A stretch of 64,000 bases of DNA from Cochliopodium minus (lineage: Eukaryota > Discosea > Himatismenida > Cochliopodiidae). Position 1 is the stretch's first letter. The number at the start of each line of letters is the position of its first letter. Under the pieces are notes generated by a model that saw only the letters and a list, made by a program, of their open reading frames with translations, was not told the origin of the DNA and did no database searches. Of this stretch, positions 24,421 to 38,208 are shown piece after piece. The stretch is from assembly GCA_024220525.1 (NCBI GenBank), contig JAMYWO010000111.1, forward strand, positions 1 through 64,000, given 5' to 3'. The position numbers and the translations under genes were made by a program.

Positions 24421-26549
24421 ATGAATGGATTGAACATCTTATTTGTTTTGATTGTGATTATCATATTTGTAAATATCTATTTTACTTTTAATGTGGATGG
24501 AGATTATCAAATAAATGAGAAGGATATGAGCCATATACAACAACAATTCGATATAATAGGAAGATTCCCTGAAAAGATGTTGTCTACATATCTCCTATGT
24601 AGATTCCAAATCATAAATAACCGTTATTATCGCCAAAATTGTGATTATGTCAATCATGATACTTTGAAGATCATGGATGACACGTTTATGGATATATTAT
24701 CCAAGAATAATCTGCCCAATGTGGATATGGTAAAAATGATAAAGACATATATAAAGACATTATCAAATATTATAAGCAAAATCAAATAAAATAATAATTT
24801 AAAACCAAAACATTAGAAAATGTATTCATAATCAGCATCTTGTTCATTAAATATTTTTAAAGATATTTTAATTTAATTTAATAATAAAAATCAAATTAAA
24901 TATTAACAAAAAATATCTTATTGATAAACAACTTTATTGAAACAATATTAAAAAACAAAAATTTTTTAAAAAAAGTTTTCTAAATTCAAAATTTAGAATA
25001 AAAAAATTTTAAAACTAAAAATATAAAATTTTCTTCAAAAAAAAAACTCAAATTAAAAGCTAATAAAAAAAATTTTCTTTCTCTAAAGATTTTCACATTT
25101 CATGATCAATGTGTAAAATTAGATAGGGGAAGTTTTGATGTAGTGAAAAACAAAGTGGATTCAAAAATTTTGGATGATTGGGCAGACAAACTGAAAAATT
25201 TCGACATGTTTTGCATGACTGTGAGTGACGAAAAACCTGGCATTTCTTTTCCTGACTTTTATATGTTGGAAGAAAAGAAAGTCAATTTACAAATATTGAG
25301 TTATGATTACAAAATCAAACATTTCAATAAATGGAGTGATAAAAAAGGTTTAGATTCAAAAATTTTTGTTAACATATTTTGTTTTAATTTTATTTTTATT
25401 ATTTCATTATTTATTTTTTTATTTTTAACATTATTATATTTTTATTTTATTTTTAAATTATTTATTCGTTTTGCTTTTTTTATCATTTTTTATTTTTTTG
25501 GTTATTATTTTATTATTTCATTATTTATTTTTATATTTTTTTAATTTGTCAATTTTATTTTTTATTTTAAAATTGTTTTTTTTGATTTTTGATTTTTGAT
25601 TTTTATTTTTTATTTTTTATTTTTTTTATTTTTAATTTTATTTATTTTTTTATTTTTTCTTATTTTTTTGTTTTTAATTTGTCAATTTTATTTTTTTTCA
25701 TTTTAAAATAGTTTTTTACAGAAATAGGATTTTGGAGAGGATCATCCACAGGAGATTTAGTGAATCCAGAAATGAGCATAGATGAAATATTGAGGACAAA
25801 CGAAAGGTACAACCTCGTAAATGTTTCACTCACCCATCCTAACTTACTCGATGCTCGAATCTCTCAATATGTCCAATTATCTGGAAATGAACCTCAAAAA
25901 ATTATCAATTATTTTGGAAAAGGAAATCATGTCTCACATGAACAGTTGTTATTATATAAATATTTAATTAATGTAGATGGTGAAATATTTTATTTTATTT
26001 TTATTTTTTTGCTTTTTTTTTTTTTTTTTTGAATAAAAATTTTATATTATAATTTATTAATTTCATTTACATTATTTTTATTAATTTTATTTTTATTTTA
26101 TTTTTATTTTTAGATTTTTTGATTTTAAATATTTTTAATTTTATTTAAATTTATTTTTTTTTGATTTTAAAATTCTTTTAGGTAATGGATGCGCTTGGCT
26201 TAGGTTACCGTTCATCTTGTTTTCTGGGTCAGTTTTGTTCAAACAAGAAACACCTAAAAAACAATGGTTCTACGACCAAATGAAACCTTTCGTACACTAC
26301 ATCCCAATCCACCAAAACTTGACAGACCTCCCAGAGAAAATAATATGGGCGAAAAATAACGATGAATTTTGTAGAAACATCACAGTTAATTCCCGAAAGT
26401 TTTTTAATGATCATTTAGTTCTTAAACGTATCCACTCTTTCATTTTGGACACTCTTAAGGCTTATTCTAAGAGGTTTACTTATAAGATTGTTCCCAATGG
26501 AAAATTGTTGGCTCAGCGAACTTGGCCCATGGGTTTAGATAAATTTTGA
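24421..26549 (+). CDS. GT90-family (CAP10-like) glycosyltransferase, copy 2
   Basis: Four exons (24421-24729, 25089-25347, 25722-25979, 26182-26549) join in phase to 397 residues. It is a paralogue of the upstream gene: an N-terminal signal anchor (ILFVLIVIIIFVNIYF), IGFWRGSSTG, LLYKYLINVDG then NGCAWLRLPFILFSGSVLF, and KPFVHYIPIHQNLTDLPEKI. It has two more introns than copy 1, interrupting the GT90 core, and these are strongly T-rich (25348-25721 and 25980-26181). Both copies keep the glycine-rich and aromatic positions of the family, so both are probably active in the ER or Golgi. The pair most likely arose by tandem duplication. Confidence 0.9.
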
Positions 26550-26658
26550 GAAAAAAAAGAAAAAAGGAAAAATGAAATTTCTGTTGTTTATTACTTATTT
26601 AATATTAAAAATTATATAAAAGCTTGTTTATTGAAAAATTTCCACCTTTTTTTTTTTG

Positions 26659-27385
26659 TTAACTTTTATTTTTTAAATTATATCCCATTACAGTATTTAT
26701 TCCTAGTAGACTCATTACTGTTATAAAAATTTCAACTTGACTATTGGAGATTGCAACTTCTATCTCACTTAAAAAACCGCATTCCTTGGGTATCTTGATA
26801 AAAACTACTTCACAATAGTTTTCATGAAAACAAACAAAATTTCCATTTTCTATATCAATAAGTGAATAATCATTCCTCTCAGTCTTTATCAATTTCACAT
26901 AAACATTATCGTGGTGTATTTCTTCGTATTTTTTGTTTGTTTTGATCTCCATTCCAACCAAGTACACTTTTGCTCTTCCCCACTTTGATGTTTTAGAGTG
27001 ATAAACATCTATTATCTTACAAGCGTTATTCTCTTTCATTATGATATAATCATTTTTCTTTACTCTATTTGCTTGTATCAAGTGAGAATGTTCATCCAAT
27101 AATTCTTTTAAAAATAATTTTAATATTGGATATTGAATTGTTTTTTTTTTTTTTACTCATTTTCAATGTTTCAACATAAAAATTTTTGAAATTGATTTGT
27201 ATATCCATTTCCTCTAATTCAAATTTTATATTCTCTTTTTCATATTTATTTAACCAAATATATTTTTCTGTTTTGATATAGTCATTATATTTCTTACAAG
27301 TCAAACAAATAGATGCCAAATCATCCAAATTTAGAAAAGAAAAAATATGGCAAATCAAATTCTTTGATAAAAACTGAAATTCCAT
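26659..27385 (-). CDS. F-box protein fused to an eIF5A-like domain
   Basis: Two exons (27385-27157 and 27104-26659) join in phase to 224 residues. Residues 1-75 are an F-box (LSKNLICHIFSFLNLDDLAS, CLTCKKYNDYI, YIWLNKY). Residues 78-224 align along the whole of eIF5A: the KNDYIIMKENNACKIIDV strand pair, the loop HSKTSKWGRAKVYLVG, IKTNKKYEEIHHDN, then KTERNDYSLIDIENG and a C-terminal IFITVMSLLG. In human eIF5A the loop is STSKTGKHGHAK and the lysine after TG becomes hypusine; the equivalent lysine (about 117) is kept here, while the flanking G and H are S and W. F-box proteins are substrate adaptors of SCF ubiquitin ligases. The fused eIF5A-like part lacks its own ATG, so it cannot easily be a separate gene. 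Confidence 0.87.
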
Positions 27386-27412
27386 TTTTTTTTTTAATTT
27401 TTTTTTTTCACT

Positions 27413-30400
27413 TCAATCAAATTGAAAGAACCATTTGATAATTTCACCATTCTTGGAAATAGAGAATATGTTTTCGTGATCAAAAGCGGCATAAATAATG
27501 GGACTGTGGTGTTTTTCCACAATCTTTAAAGAATCAAAATTTTTAGGGTTCCAAATTCTCATGGATCCATCTTCACCAAAAGAGAAAACAACATTGCTGT
27601 GACCAATTATCGAAAAAATTTTGATGGATTTGTGAGGATTAGTAATGACTTGTATCTCTTTTAAGGAATAATCATTGTATTCAAAAACATTTATGTTTGA
27701 ATCGATTCCAAACAAAAATTGATTTTGTAAGATGCATGAAGAAGTTACTTGTCCTTGTATGCTCAAGATGTTTTCTTGTTTGGAGGAGTTTTCTTGCAAA
27801 AAATTTGAGATTTTGTAGATGTGACTTTTGTTTTCTTCGTGAGAGATAACGAACAAAAAAGATTCGTAGGAAAATACGAGGAAGGGAGATCCAACGATTT
27901 TAAATTCATTAACACAAGTGATTTTGGAGGAACTTATAGATGAAAACTTCCATAGAAAAACAATTCCGCTACTATCACAAGAAACGAAAAGATCATCTTT
28001 CTCATAGTAATAAAAACAAACTATTTTACAGTTGTGAGGTTGAGGAACCACTTGGTAAGCATTGATGTCATCTTTTTGATAAGAAGAAAAAAAAATCTTT
28101 CCATCAGACATCGCAAAAAAGACGAAAGTTCCATTAAAAAGAACTCTAGTAATCTCATTCTCCCCATTTTTCTCGTCCAAATTAAGAGTAACATGTATTG
28201 TCTTCCCGTTATTGGAAATAACTTCCACTTTTGACTTTTCGGTTGTCCAGAAGAGTTTTTTAGTGATGCAAGCATTGGAGTAATTCTTCTCAGGGTTTTT
28301 GATTTGCAAATAACTGTACTTGATCGGATAATTTTTGTTGTCTAATTGGAAAAGTCCGTCAGAAAAATACTCTGATTCTATTTTCTTTTTTCGGATTATT
28401 TTGTTGATCAATGATTTCAACTTTTTGAAATTATCTTCATTCTGGCAAAAAATTTTAAACATATGATTGTCTTTCCACTGCTCGTTTTTAACTAATATTG
28501 TAAAATCGCTATAGTTGTCAGAAAACTCCAAGTGGCAAAGTTTTAGTTCTATTATAGAGTGTTCGTCATTGGACACTTTAGATTTTTTCAGATGAGTTAT
28601 AATGTCATTGAAAATGTAAATTTCCCTTAGTTTGGGTTTTGATTTAGGATTTGTTTGAACCTAAAAATTTTTTGATTTAAATTTTTTTAAATATTTTATT
28701 AATGAAAGTTTTTTTTTTTTACTAGTTCTTCACTATTGTGAACAAGTATACGATTAGGTTTTACAAGATTGAATCCTTTTATTGACAATCTTTTGTTAAT
28801 GTTGTTCATCAAATCAAGAGATTCTCTCTTTCTTTTTATTTCGTTAACAGTACAAACAATTTCCTCTATTTAAAAAAATTTAAAAAATTTTAGAATTTTT
28901 ATTTTGAAAAAATATTTTAAATTATTTACCTATTTTATGATGTATTTTAACTAATTTTTCATAATCTTCATCTTTCTTGTCTGTCGAAGAAATCAGTTCT
29001 TTCAACAATAAAGGATATCTTGATTTATTGAAACAATAAACCAAAAAAAAAATGTTCTTTTCTTTTTTTTACCTACAAATTCTTTGAATAGGAGTGATGA
29101 GGTATGAAGAGATTTTCCAATTTCTTTCGTCCTTTTCTTCTATTTCGTCTAGAATTTTGTCAAATTGAGAATTTGTCTTTCTAAGAGAAGTGACATGTTT
29201 GATTGCATCTGCATAACCAGAGCTGTACTTTCCGTAAGATTTAAACAGTTCACACTTTAAAAATAAAGAAAAAATAAATATAAAATAAAATGAATCTAAA
29301 TTATTTTTTTTTACATATTTATCCAATAATTTGATTAACTCACTCAATGGAGAAGTAGAATTTTCAATTTTTCTTAGTTTATTTTCAAACTCTGAGTTAA
29401 TGTTGAAAATCCAAAGGATGTTTGAGAAGATGATAGAAGCGTCATTGCTAGAAATCACTCCCTGAAGCTTGCTCAAGTAGTTAGAAAGCAAATAAGACAA
29501 AGATTTAACGTATTCACTTTCTGTTTTGAGGATTTCTTTTAAAACCATTATATCTCTGTCTAATTTAGACTTTAAAATCTGTAAAAAAATGATGGAAGTT
29601 AATTTATGATAAAAACTGATGTAGATTTAATTTTAAAGAACCTTGTCGAAGTATCCCGTTAATGAAGATTCATCCTTTTCGTTGATATTTTTGTTTTTGC
29701 TCAAGAACATTTTTTTTCTGTCACCCGGAATATGGAACTTTCTTCCCTATTTTATGATTATAAATTCCATTTTTGATAATATTAATTTTTTAAAAAGGAA
29801 ATTTAATTTATATAAAAGTTCACAATTTAAAAAATTAAATATAAATATATTCACCTTTGCAGAGTATTCTGAGAGTGATTTGTGATTAGGTTTTGGTTTG
29901 ATTTCTTTTTTATCCNNNNNNNNNNNNNNNNNNNNNNNNNNNNNNNNNNNNNNNNNNNNNNNNNNNNNNNNNNNNNNNNNNNNNNNNNNNNNNNNNNNNN
30001 NNNNNNNNNNNNNNNTTATCCTCTTCATCTATCTGACCATTCTCAGAGAAATCGACAGATTTCAAGATATCTTTGAGTTCATCGCTGCCCTCATCGAGTA
30101 TGGTAACAACAGATTTCATTGAGATATCTCCTTTATTCTCATTGGATAGAAGAGGAATTTTTTTCACAATTTTCTTTGAAGAAATTTGGGGTTTTTCTCT
30201 GCTTGAAATAGGAGATGGTTTGGGTTTAAGTTTCGGACTTTCAAGTTCTTTAGATTTGGATAGAATATCGTTATTACCCATTGATTTTCCTTTATCATCA
30301 TTCTCAATTGGAGATAGGGATTCAGATTTCGAGATTTTATTTAATCCAAGATTCTGAAGTGTCTTTTCTTTCTTCATTGTGCTTTTAATTTCATCTTCTT

Positions 30401-30509
30401 TGCTTCCATGTTTCTCTATTTTGTGGAAACAATTCTTGCAATATTTCGCATCAAAAAAATTTGGCTCATATTTTTCGCACCAACAAGAGGAAATATGGCA
30501 TTTTAACAT
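27413..30509 (-). CDS. RhoGEF (DH-PH) with N-terminal Cys-rich motif and C-terminal WD40-like repeats
   Basis: The first exon starts MLKCHISSCWCEKYEP and has a compact Cys/His cluster (residues 4-29, likely zinc-binding), then a low-complexity S/K/P-rich region that runs into a 100-N gap. Downstream exons (29746-29642, 29578 onward) give a DH domain: ILKTESEYVKSLSYLL and the hallmark YLITPIQRICR joined to YPLLLKELIS. A PH domain follows (LREIYIFNDIITHLKKSK, then HMFKIFCQNEDNFKKL). The last 230 residues carry WD40-like repeats (VFSFGEDGSMRIWNPKNF, IFSISKNGEIIKWFF). It should activate Rho/Rac GTPases, probably in actin control. The stop lies only 27 bases before the ATG of the F-box/eIF5A gene. 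Exact length is unknown because of the gap. Confidence 0.88.
29916..30015. other. Assembly gap (100 N)
   Basis: Exactly 100 unknown bases, a standard placeholder. It lies inside the first coding exon of the RhoGEF gene. The reading frames on the two sides differ if the gap is taken as 100, so its true length is not 100 or an intron lies inside it. Confidence 0.99.
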
Positions 30510-30657
30510 TTTCTTTCAAATTTAATCCAAAATTTACAAATCAATTTTTTTATTTATATTTTTCATTATAAATAATCCAAACACTCAAATATTAAAAATT
30601 TTATTCAGTACAGATTCCTTTCCCCAATGAGGGAATGAAATTTTTTACTGTCTTATT

Positions 30658-31994
30658 TCAAATTGTAAATTCAAAAATGATGTAAAGAAGATATTTGGGA
30701 ACTTTGAATCCGTATTTCTTTTGAAAAAGTTTCAAAACAAGAACAAAAGAAAGGACAAACTGTTTAGTTTCATCAGGGAAATCTTTGTGAGAGACAGAAG
30801 ACCAAAGTTTGGTATCACCAGAACCAAGAAACATAGGATCTTTGTCAAATATCAATTTATCCCTGTACTCTTTATCAATGAATGATCCCTTTACAAAAAT
30901 TTTTCCATCTTTGTAAAGAAAAAAAGTAGAACATAATAAAGGTAAGACAGATTCGATATTTTTGTCTTTAGATATGGTTGTTGCAGTAAAGTATTCAGCA
31001 CTTTCAAAACTTATGATATTTGACTCATTTGAACCAAAGGCAATATATTCTGCTTCTTTTGTCAATATGACAGTGTGGATGTAAGAAGTGCTCATCATTT
31101 TAATGTTTTCTATTTTTTTCATAAAAACTGGTACTTTTTGGTGACTAATATTACTCAATCCCAATCTTCTATCAAATCTAAATATTAAAGTAATTTTATT
31201 AGTAAATCAAAAGAACTAATTTCTTCAAAAAAATTTAATACCCACACCCGAAAACGAAAATATCTCCATTTTTCTTTAAATATATTGTATGATTTATTCC
31301 ACAAAGTATTTCTTCAATTTCAATATCATTTAATAGCAAAGTGGGAACCGATCTGTTATCAGTGTCTCCCAAACCTAACTGCCCAAACGTGTTTTTACCA
31401 AAAACCAAAAAATCTCCACTTTCCTTGTAAATAACAGAATGAGAACCTCCTAATCTGATCATTTTAATCGCTTTGTCATTCATCAACAAAACTGGAGTTA
31501 TTTTATCTAATGCTTCTTCTCCCAACCTTAATTGTTTGCTTGCGTTGTCCCCAAACACTAAAAGATCTCCATTTTCTTTGTAAATGAAAGTATGCATATC
31601 CCCACAAGAGATCATTTTGATGGTTGGATCTTCCATCACCAAAACTGGTTTGTTTATTAGTTTTTGAAGATCTATTCCTAGTTGTCCATTCTCATTCGAT
31701 CCCATTCCAAATAATTCTCCGCTCTTCTTCAGGATCAAGGTATAATGGCCTCCCAAACAAATCGATTTTATGTTTTTATCATTCATTATCAATGTGAATT
31801 CTTCTTGAATCTCAAAATTTCCTATTCCCAATTGACCAAGAGTATTTTCTCCCATTCCATATAAATCTCCATTATCTTGTTTTTTTTACCACATCAAATA
31901 AATGAATTCAAAAAAATGGATCAAAAAAAAAATAATTACAACAATAAATCAAAATGTGTTCAGATGAGTTATATCCATGGCTTATTTTCTTCAT
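30658..31994 (-). CDS. RCC1-repeat protein
   Basis: Three exons (31994-31943, 31875 to about 31237, then to the stop at 30658) join in phase to about 410 residues. At least four RCC1-type repeats are clear, each with the GDLYGMGENTLGQLG or GDFLVFGKNTFGQLGLG pattern followed by a hydrophobic stretch and a CGxxHT motif (CLGGHYTLIL, CGDMHTFIY, LGGSHSVIY, CGINHTIYL). The last 120 residues are less regular and end in a helix KYLLYIIFEFTI, as seen in amoebal RCC1-like proteins. RCC1 folds as a seven-blade propeller; whether this one is a Ran GEF or a scaffold cannot be told. It lies upstream of the RhoGEF in the same orientation. Confidence 0.88.
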
Positions 31995-32205
31995 TTTTTT
32001 TATTTAATTTTAATTATTGATTTTCGAAAAAAATTTTGAAATTTGTTTGAAGAAAAAAAAAGAAAAAAAAAAAAGAAAGATATTATTGACATTCATTTTA
32101 TTGTATCAAACTCTTTTAAAATGCTTTTTATTTTTTGTTAAAAAAAGTTTTTCTTTTTTTTTTTTTTGAAAAAAAATACAACCACATTCTTCTTCTCTTG
32201 TTCAC

Positions 32206-35200
32206 TTACTTGCCCTGCCTCTTCTCAACTACAGACATGATCTTTTGCTCCTGCTTCTCAAGGTTGTAAAGAGAGTCATCTACTTCCTTGACAGCTTTTT
32301 TAGATTCTTTGTAGAGAGATTGGAACTTTTTGTCTTCGTGGTAAATCTTGAAAAGAACCTCAAAAGAAGCTAGAAAAAATAAAATGAAATCAATAAATTT
32401 TAAAAAAATATAAAAATACAAAATGAAAATATAAAAAAAATGAAAATAATAAAATTAAAAGTAAAAATAAAATTAAAAATAAAAAATTTAAAATAAAAGA
32501 AAATAAAAATAAAAATAATAAAATAATAAAATAGAAATAAAATGCAAAAAATGTTTTTTTAAATATAAAATAAATATCGATAAAATTAAATAAATGGAAG
32601 AAATTTTTTTTTACATTTTTTCTTTTTTTCAACAGCTCTCATCAGCTCTATTTTCATGAGGGCTTCTTTTTCTTCTTCTCTGCAGCCGGCGTATTTGGAA
32701 GAAAGGAGTTTTTTCTTCGTGTTTAGAGTGACTTTGTCTAACTCGTCTTTAGTAAGTGCCACATATTCTGATTTACCATAATTCTAAAAAAATATAAAAA
32801 TAAAAAAAATAAAAAATAAAAAATAAAAATAAAAATAAAAATAAAAAACTGATAACAAAAAAATTAAAAAATAAAAATTAAAAAATACAAAATAAAATAA
32901 AATAAAATGATAAATAAATAAAATTAAAATAAAAAAAATTTATTTTTTAGGTGCAAAAACTGAGAACAATAAAAAAAAATGAAAAAATAAAAATTAAAAA
33001 ATAAAAAATAAATGAAAATAAAAAAAATGACAAATAAATAAAAAAAATAAAAATAGAATGATTAAAAATGAAAAAAGAATAAAAAATAATAATAATAGAT
33101 AAAAAAAATTTTACAAAAAATTGAGAACAAAAATAAAAATGAAATATTAAATAGAATGATTAAAATATAAAAAATAAAATAAAAAAAAATAAAAAATGTC
33201 AAAAAAAAATTTTACCTGAGGAGTAGCATTAGGAGGATGTATCTTGCAAACAGTAGGAGTAAAAGATTTGCTTAAAGAAAGGACTAGTTTGAAATCGTCC
33301 AGAAAAGAATCTTCTTCCAATTTATACAAGGACTTTTCAAAGTTCCAGTTTTTGATGATGTCTTCTTGATGTTCAATTCCGAACTTTATGATCCAGTTTG
33401 TTTCTTCAATGGGCGCTATTATGTTTTCCAAGTCTATCTCTTGATCAAATTCTAAATCTCCAATATCGTCCTTTTGAAAAAGATCAAAAAAAATTTAAAC
33501 AAAAAATAAATTAAAAAAAAAACCAAAAAAAAATTTAAACAAAAAATAAATTAAAATAAAACATTAATTTAAAAAAAAAAGTAAAAAAAAGTAAAAAATA
33601 AAAATAAAAATAAATAAAATTAGATCAAAAAAAACAAATACAAAAAATTGAAACAAAAAATAAATTAAACAAAAATTTGAAAAAAAATCATTAAACAAAA
33701 AATTAAATAGAATGAAAGAATTTAAATAAAATAAAATAAAATCTATTTAAAAATTTTTTCTTTCAATTAATTTAAATTTTCCATAAAATTAATAAAATAT
33801 TCACACAAAAAAAATATTACGATGATGGCATCAACAAACTGCTCAAAATTCTGCAAATTTTTGTGAATGAAATTCATCATGGGTTCCATGTGACCCTCCT
33901 TATTCTGGGTGATCTCATTAGCCAAATTCTGAAGGACCTTGCTCACAGTGATCAAAGGATCAATATTGACACCATTAAGAGGCTGAGGAACAATGCCGTG
34001 CAAATGAGGAGTGACAATGGCGGGATTTATGAATCTAAGAATAAATAAACCTCCGATCACTGTGTAGCTCGTTTTCGGAAATTCCGAATATCTTCCGCTG
34101 CTCTCCACTTCTCTGCGGAGGATGGCGCATACTTTCTTTATTTCTATGGGGATGTGGTCTCTTGACTCTATGATTGCATCGAGAAATTCTTGGCACACTT
34201 TGTTTACTTTTTCGATATTTGAACTCAAAGCTCCTTGGTCTGTGAGTTTTTCTTTTTTTAACTATTTGATGATTTAAAAATGAAAAAATTGTTTTAAAAA
34301 AAATTATTTTAATAAAAAAATTTTAATTAAAAAATGTAAATAAAAAGAATTAAACTTGATTAAATTTAAATTTTTTTTTTTTTTTTTTACTTCATAATTT
34401 GTAGCTTTAGCTTTCAATAATTTTTTTATATGAGGAGATAGCACCTCCACCAAATAATCAGAACCAAATTGCTTGCAAAAATGAGTGAGGGCATGTGAAT
34501 TCAAACTGTTTCTCCTAAACAAAGTACCTAATAAAAAAAATAAAAAAAATAAAAAAAATTGAAAAAAATGAAAATAAAGTAAATAATAAATAAAATATAA
34601 AAATGTAAATAATAAAATAAAAAATATAAATAAAGGGTTTATTACCATTTGCTTTAGTATTTTTAATTTCGTCCCTAATGAGCCACGTTAGATAAGTATA
34701 CTCCCAATTATTGGCCATGGCTATTTGCGAAGTGATTTTGGCCATTTCCTCTTGATGTTTAGAATGTACTCTAGCCATTGTTTGTATAATTACAGAGTTG
34801 TTGGAAAAAATGGACTGAAGAATAAAAGAATTGTTAAGAATAATGAATTAAAATAAGTGAATTAAAAATGTTTTAATTGCTCAAAAAGTTTTAATTAAAG
34901 AAATATTTCGGAAAAATTGAAATAAAAGAAAAGAAATAAAAAACTCTTTAAAAATAAAAACAAAAAAAAATTCTTACAGAAATTAGATTTTGCCAATGAT
35001 CTCTTTTCTTGCTGATGACAACATTCCCATTAATCTCAACCTTGTTCTCTGAAATCTCCCTGCTAGAATTAACAGTCTTCAAATCATTGGTAGACTGAGC
35101 ATGCTTGATAGAAGGAACAACAAGCTTTTCAATGGAAGTTCCCACAGTCTTTTCGGAATTTAGAAAATCTATTTTGATGTCTTTGAAATCATCTCCATTT

Positions 35201-36058
35201 AATCTCGATGTTTTAATCAGTTTTTTCTTTTTGATCACTTTCACTTTTATATAGTCTGTTGGCACTAGCCCTCTTTGTGATCCTATCGCTGCTTCGGACC
35301 ATCCATCTTGATGATTCGAGAGAATCTTCACTTCGTCACCTTTGTTGAGGGAGAGATAGGCTTTGCTTGGATGGAAAAAGGAATATCTTGCAATTCCATG
35401 TTCCAATACTTTCATACTATCATTGAATTCTATAATTTTCATATATATTAATTTTATTTGGGTATTATGTTCATTATCAATTGAATTTGGATGATATAAT
35501 TGACAGTGTATTAATTTTTTTTTTTCAATGATAAAATTTTAGTGGAATGATCGAATTTAATTTCGAATTAGCCTATAATATAAAAAGAATAGATTCATTC
35601 AACTTTAAATCTCTTTATCAATTAATTATGTCTTTCACATTATTTGTTATTGTGTTTTAGTTAATGAATATATTTTTATAAGATGAAAAAAATTAGGCAA
35701 TTATTCTTCTATTATCCTTTTATGACAGTTTGTTATTATAATAATTTGTTTCAGCAAATTTCCTTCCTCATTATAATTAAATATTTTTTTCTTTTTGTTG
35801 TACCTATCAATACAAAATGATTTGATGGTACAATTCCTACTTTAGATTTGGATAAAACCTCCCACCAATCATCTATATCAGAATCAAACGATAAAACTTT
35901 TATCACATCTCCCTTTTTGAATGATAGTTGTGATCTATTGAATGCTTCAAATGATTGTATGGATACTGCCCTTGGATAATACTAACCAAAAAAAATAAAA
36001 ATAAAAAATATAATTTCATATTTTAAAAAATAAAGTTAAAATATACATCTGATGACAT
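32206..36058 (-). CDS. RasGAP with two N-terminal SH3 domains
   Basis: Nine exons join in phase to 658 residues: 36058-36047 (12 bases, MSSD), 35981-35804, 35429-34978, 34814-34646, 34527-34391, 34261-33821, 33470-33216, 32783-32615 and 32369-32206. SH3-1 (YYPRAVSIQSFEAF ... DWWEVLSKSKVGIVPSNHF) and SH3-2 (ARYSFFHPSKAYLSLNKGDE ... RGLVPTDYI) are back to back. A RasGAP domain covers about residues 265-450: the arginine-finger context NGTLFRRNS, YLVEVLSPHIKKLL and the hallmark GGLFILRFINPAIVTP. The C-terminal 150 residues are helical. RasGAPs stimulate GTP hydrolysis by Ras and so end signalling; the SH3 pair would bind proline-rich partners. Introns are long A/T tracts. Confidence 0.92.
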
Positions 36059-36482
36059 TAATTCCTATTTTATATTGTTTATTAATTGATATTCTATAAT
36101 GTTGAAAAATTCAAAGCAAAAAAAAAATTTTCGAAAATTTTGAACTTATTTTTATTTTAATTATATTATTTTATTTGATAAAAAAGAATAGAGAAAAGAT
36201 TGATATTGGAAGATTAACTATTGAAGTATAGTTAATTTCGATATATCAACAGCAAGTGGATTTTATTTTTGGTAAGATGAAAGGAAATTAAAATTGAGAA
36301 AATAATGAAATTTACATCAAAATCAATCAAAAAAAATTAAAGTTTCAATCAAAATAAAGTAAATTTTAAACAAATTTTTAATTTTTTTTAGTATATAAAG
36401 AACATTTCAAGGAAGCTTGATTAAATAGAAATTATTTATAAGACATAAATTGTTTAAAAAAAATATATTTATATCGTCCTTT
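36059..36482. other. Intergenic, no gene seen
   Basis: A/T-rich spacer between the 3' end of Rab14 and the 5' end of the RasGAP gene, both on the minus strand. It should contain the RasGAP promoter. No exon or RNA is recognised. Confidence 0.45.
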
Positions 36483-37872
<1,390 letters not shown>

Positions 37873-38208
37873 GATGATTTTTTTATTATTATTCTTTTAT
37901 TTTTTGATTTTTCAAAAAGAAATTTATCTCTTCTTTTATATCCCAGTAATTTTTTTTTAATTTATATTTTCATTTCAAAAATAAATCATTTTTTTTTCCT
38001 TTGATTTGTTTTATATGAATCTCTTTATTTCAAAGAGAATCAACAAATTTAATTTCATAAATATTATTTAGCTTGAATTTTTTATTTATTTGAAAGGGAA
38101 ATAAAAATTAAAGCTTTTGAAAGAAAAAAATAAAAAAGAATTTTTTAAAGTTAATTAAATTGAAGGAAATCTTTTGAATATGAAATTGAATTTTATCTTA
38201 TTTTCTTT
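37873..38208. other. Intergenic, no gene seen
   Basis: A/T-rich spacer between ArsS and Rab14, both on the minus strand. Presumed 3' region of ArsS and promoter of Rab14. Confidence 0.4.
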
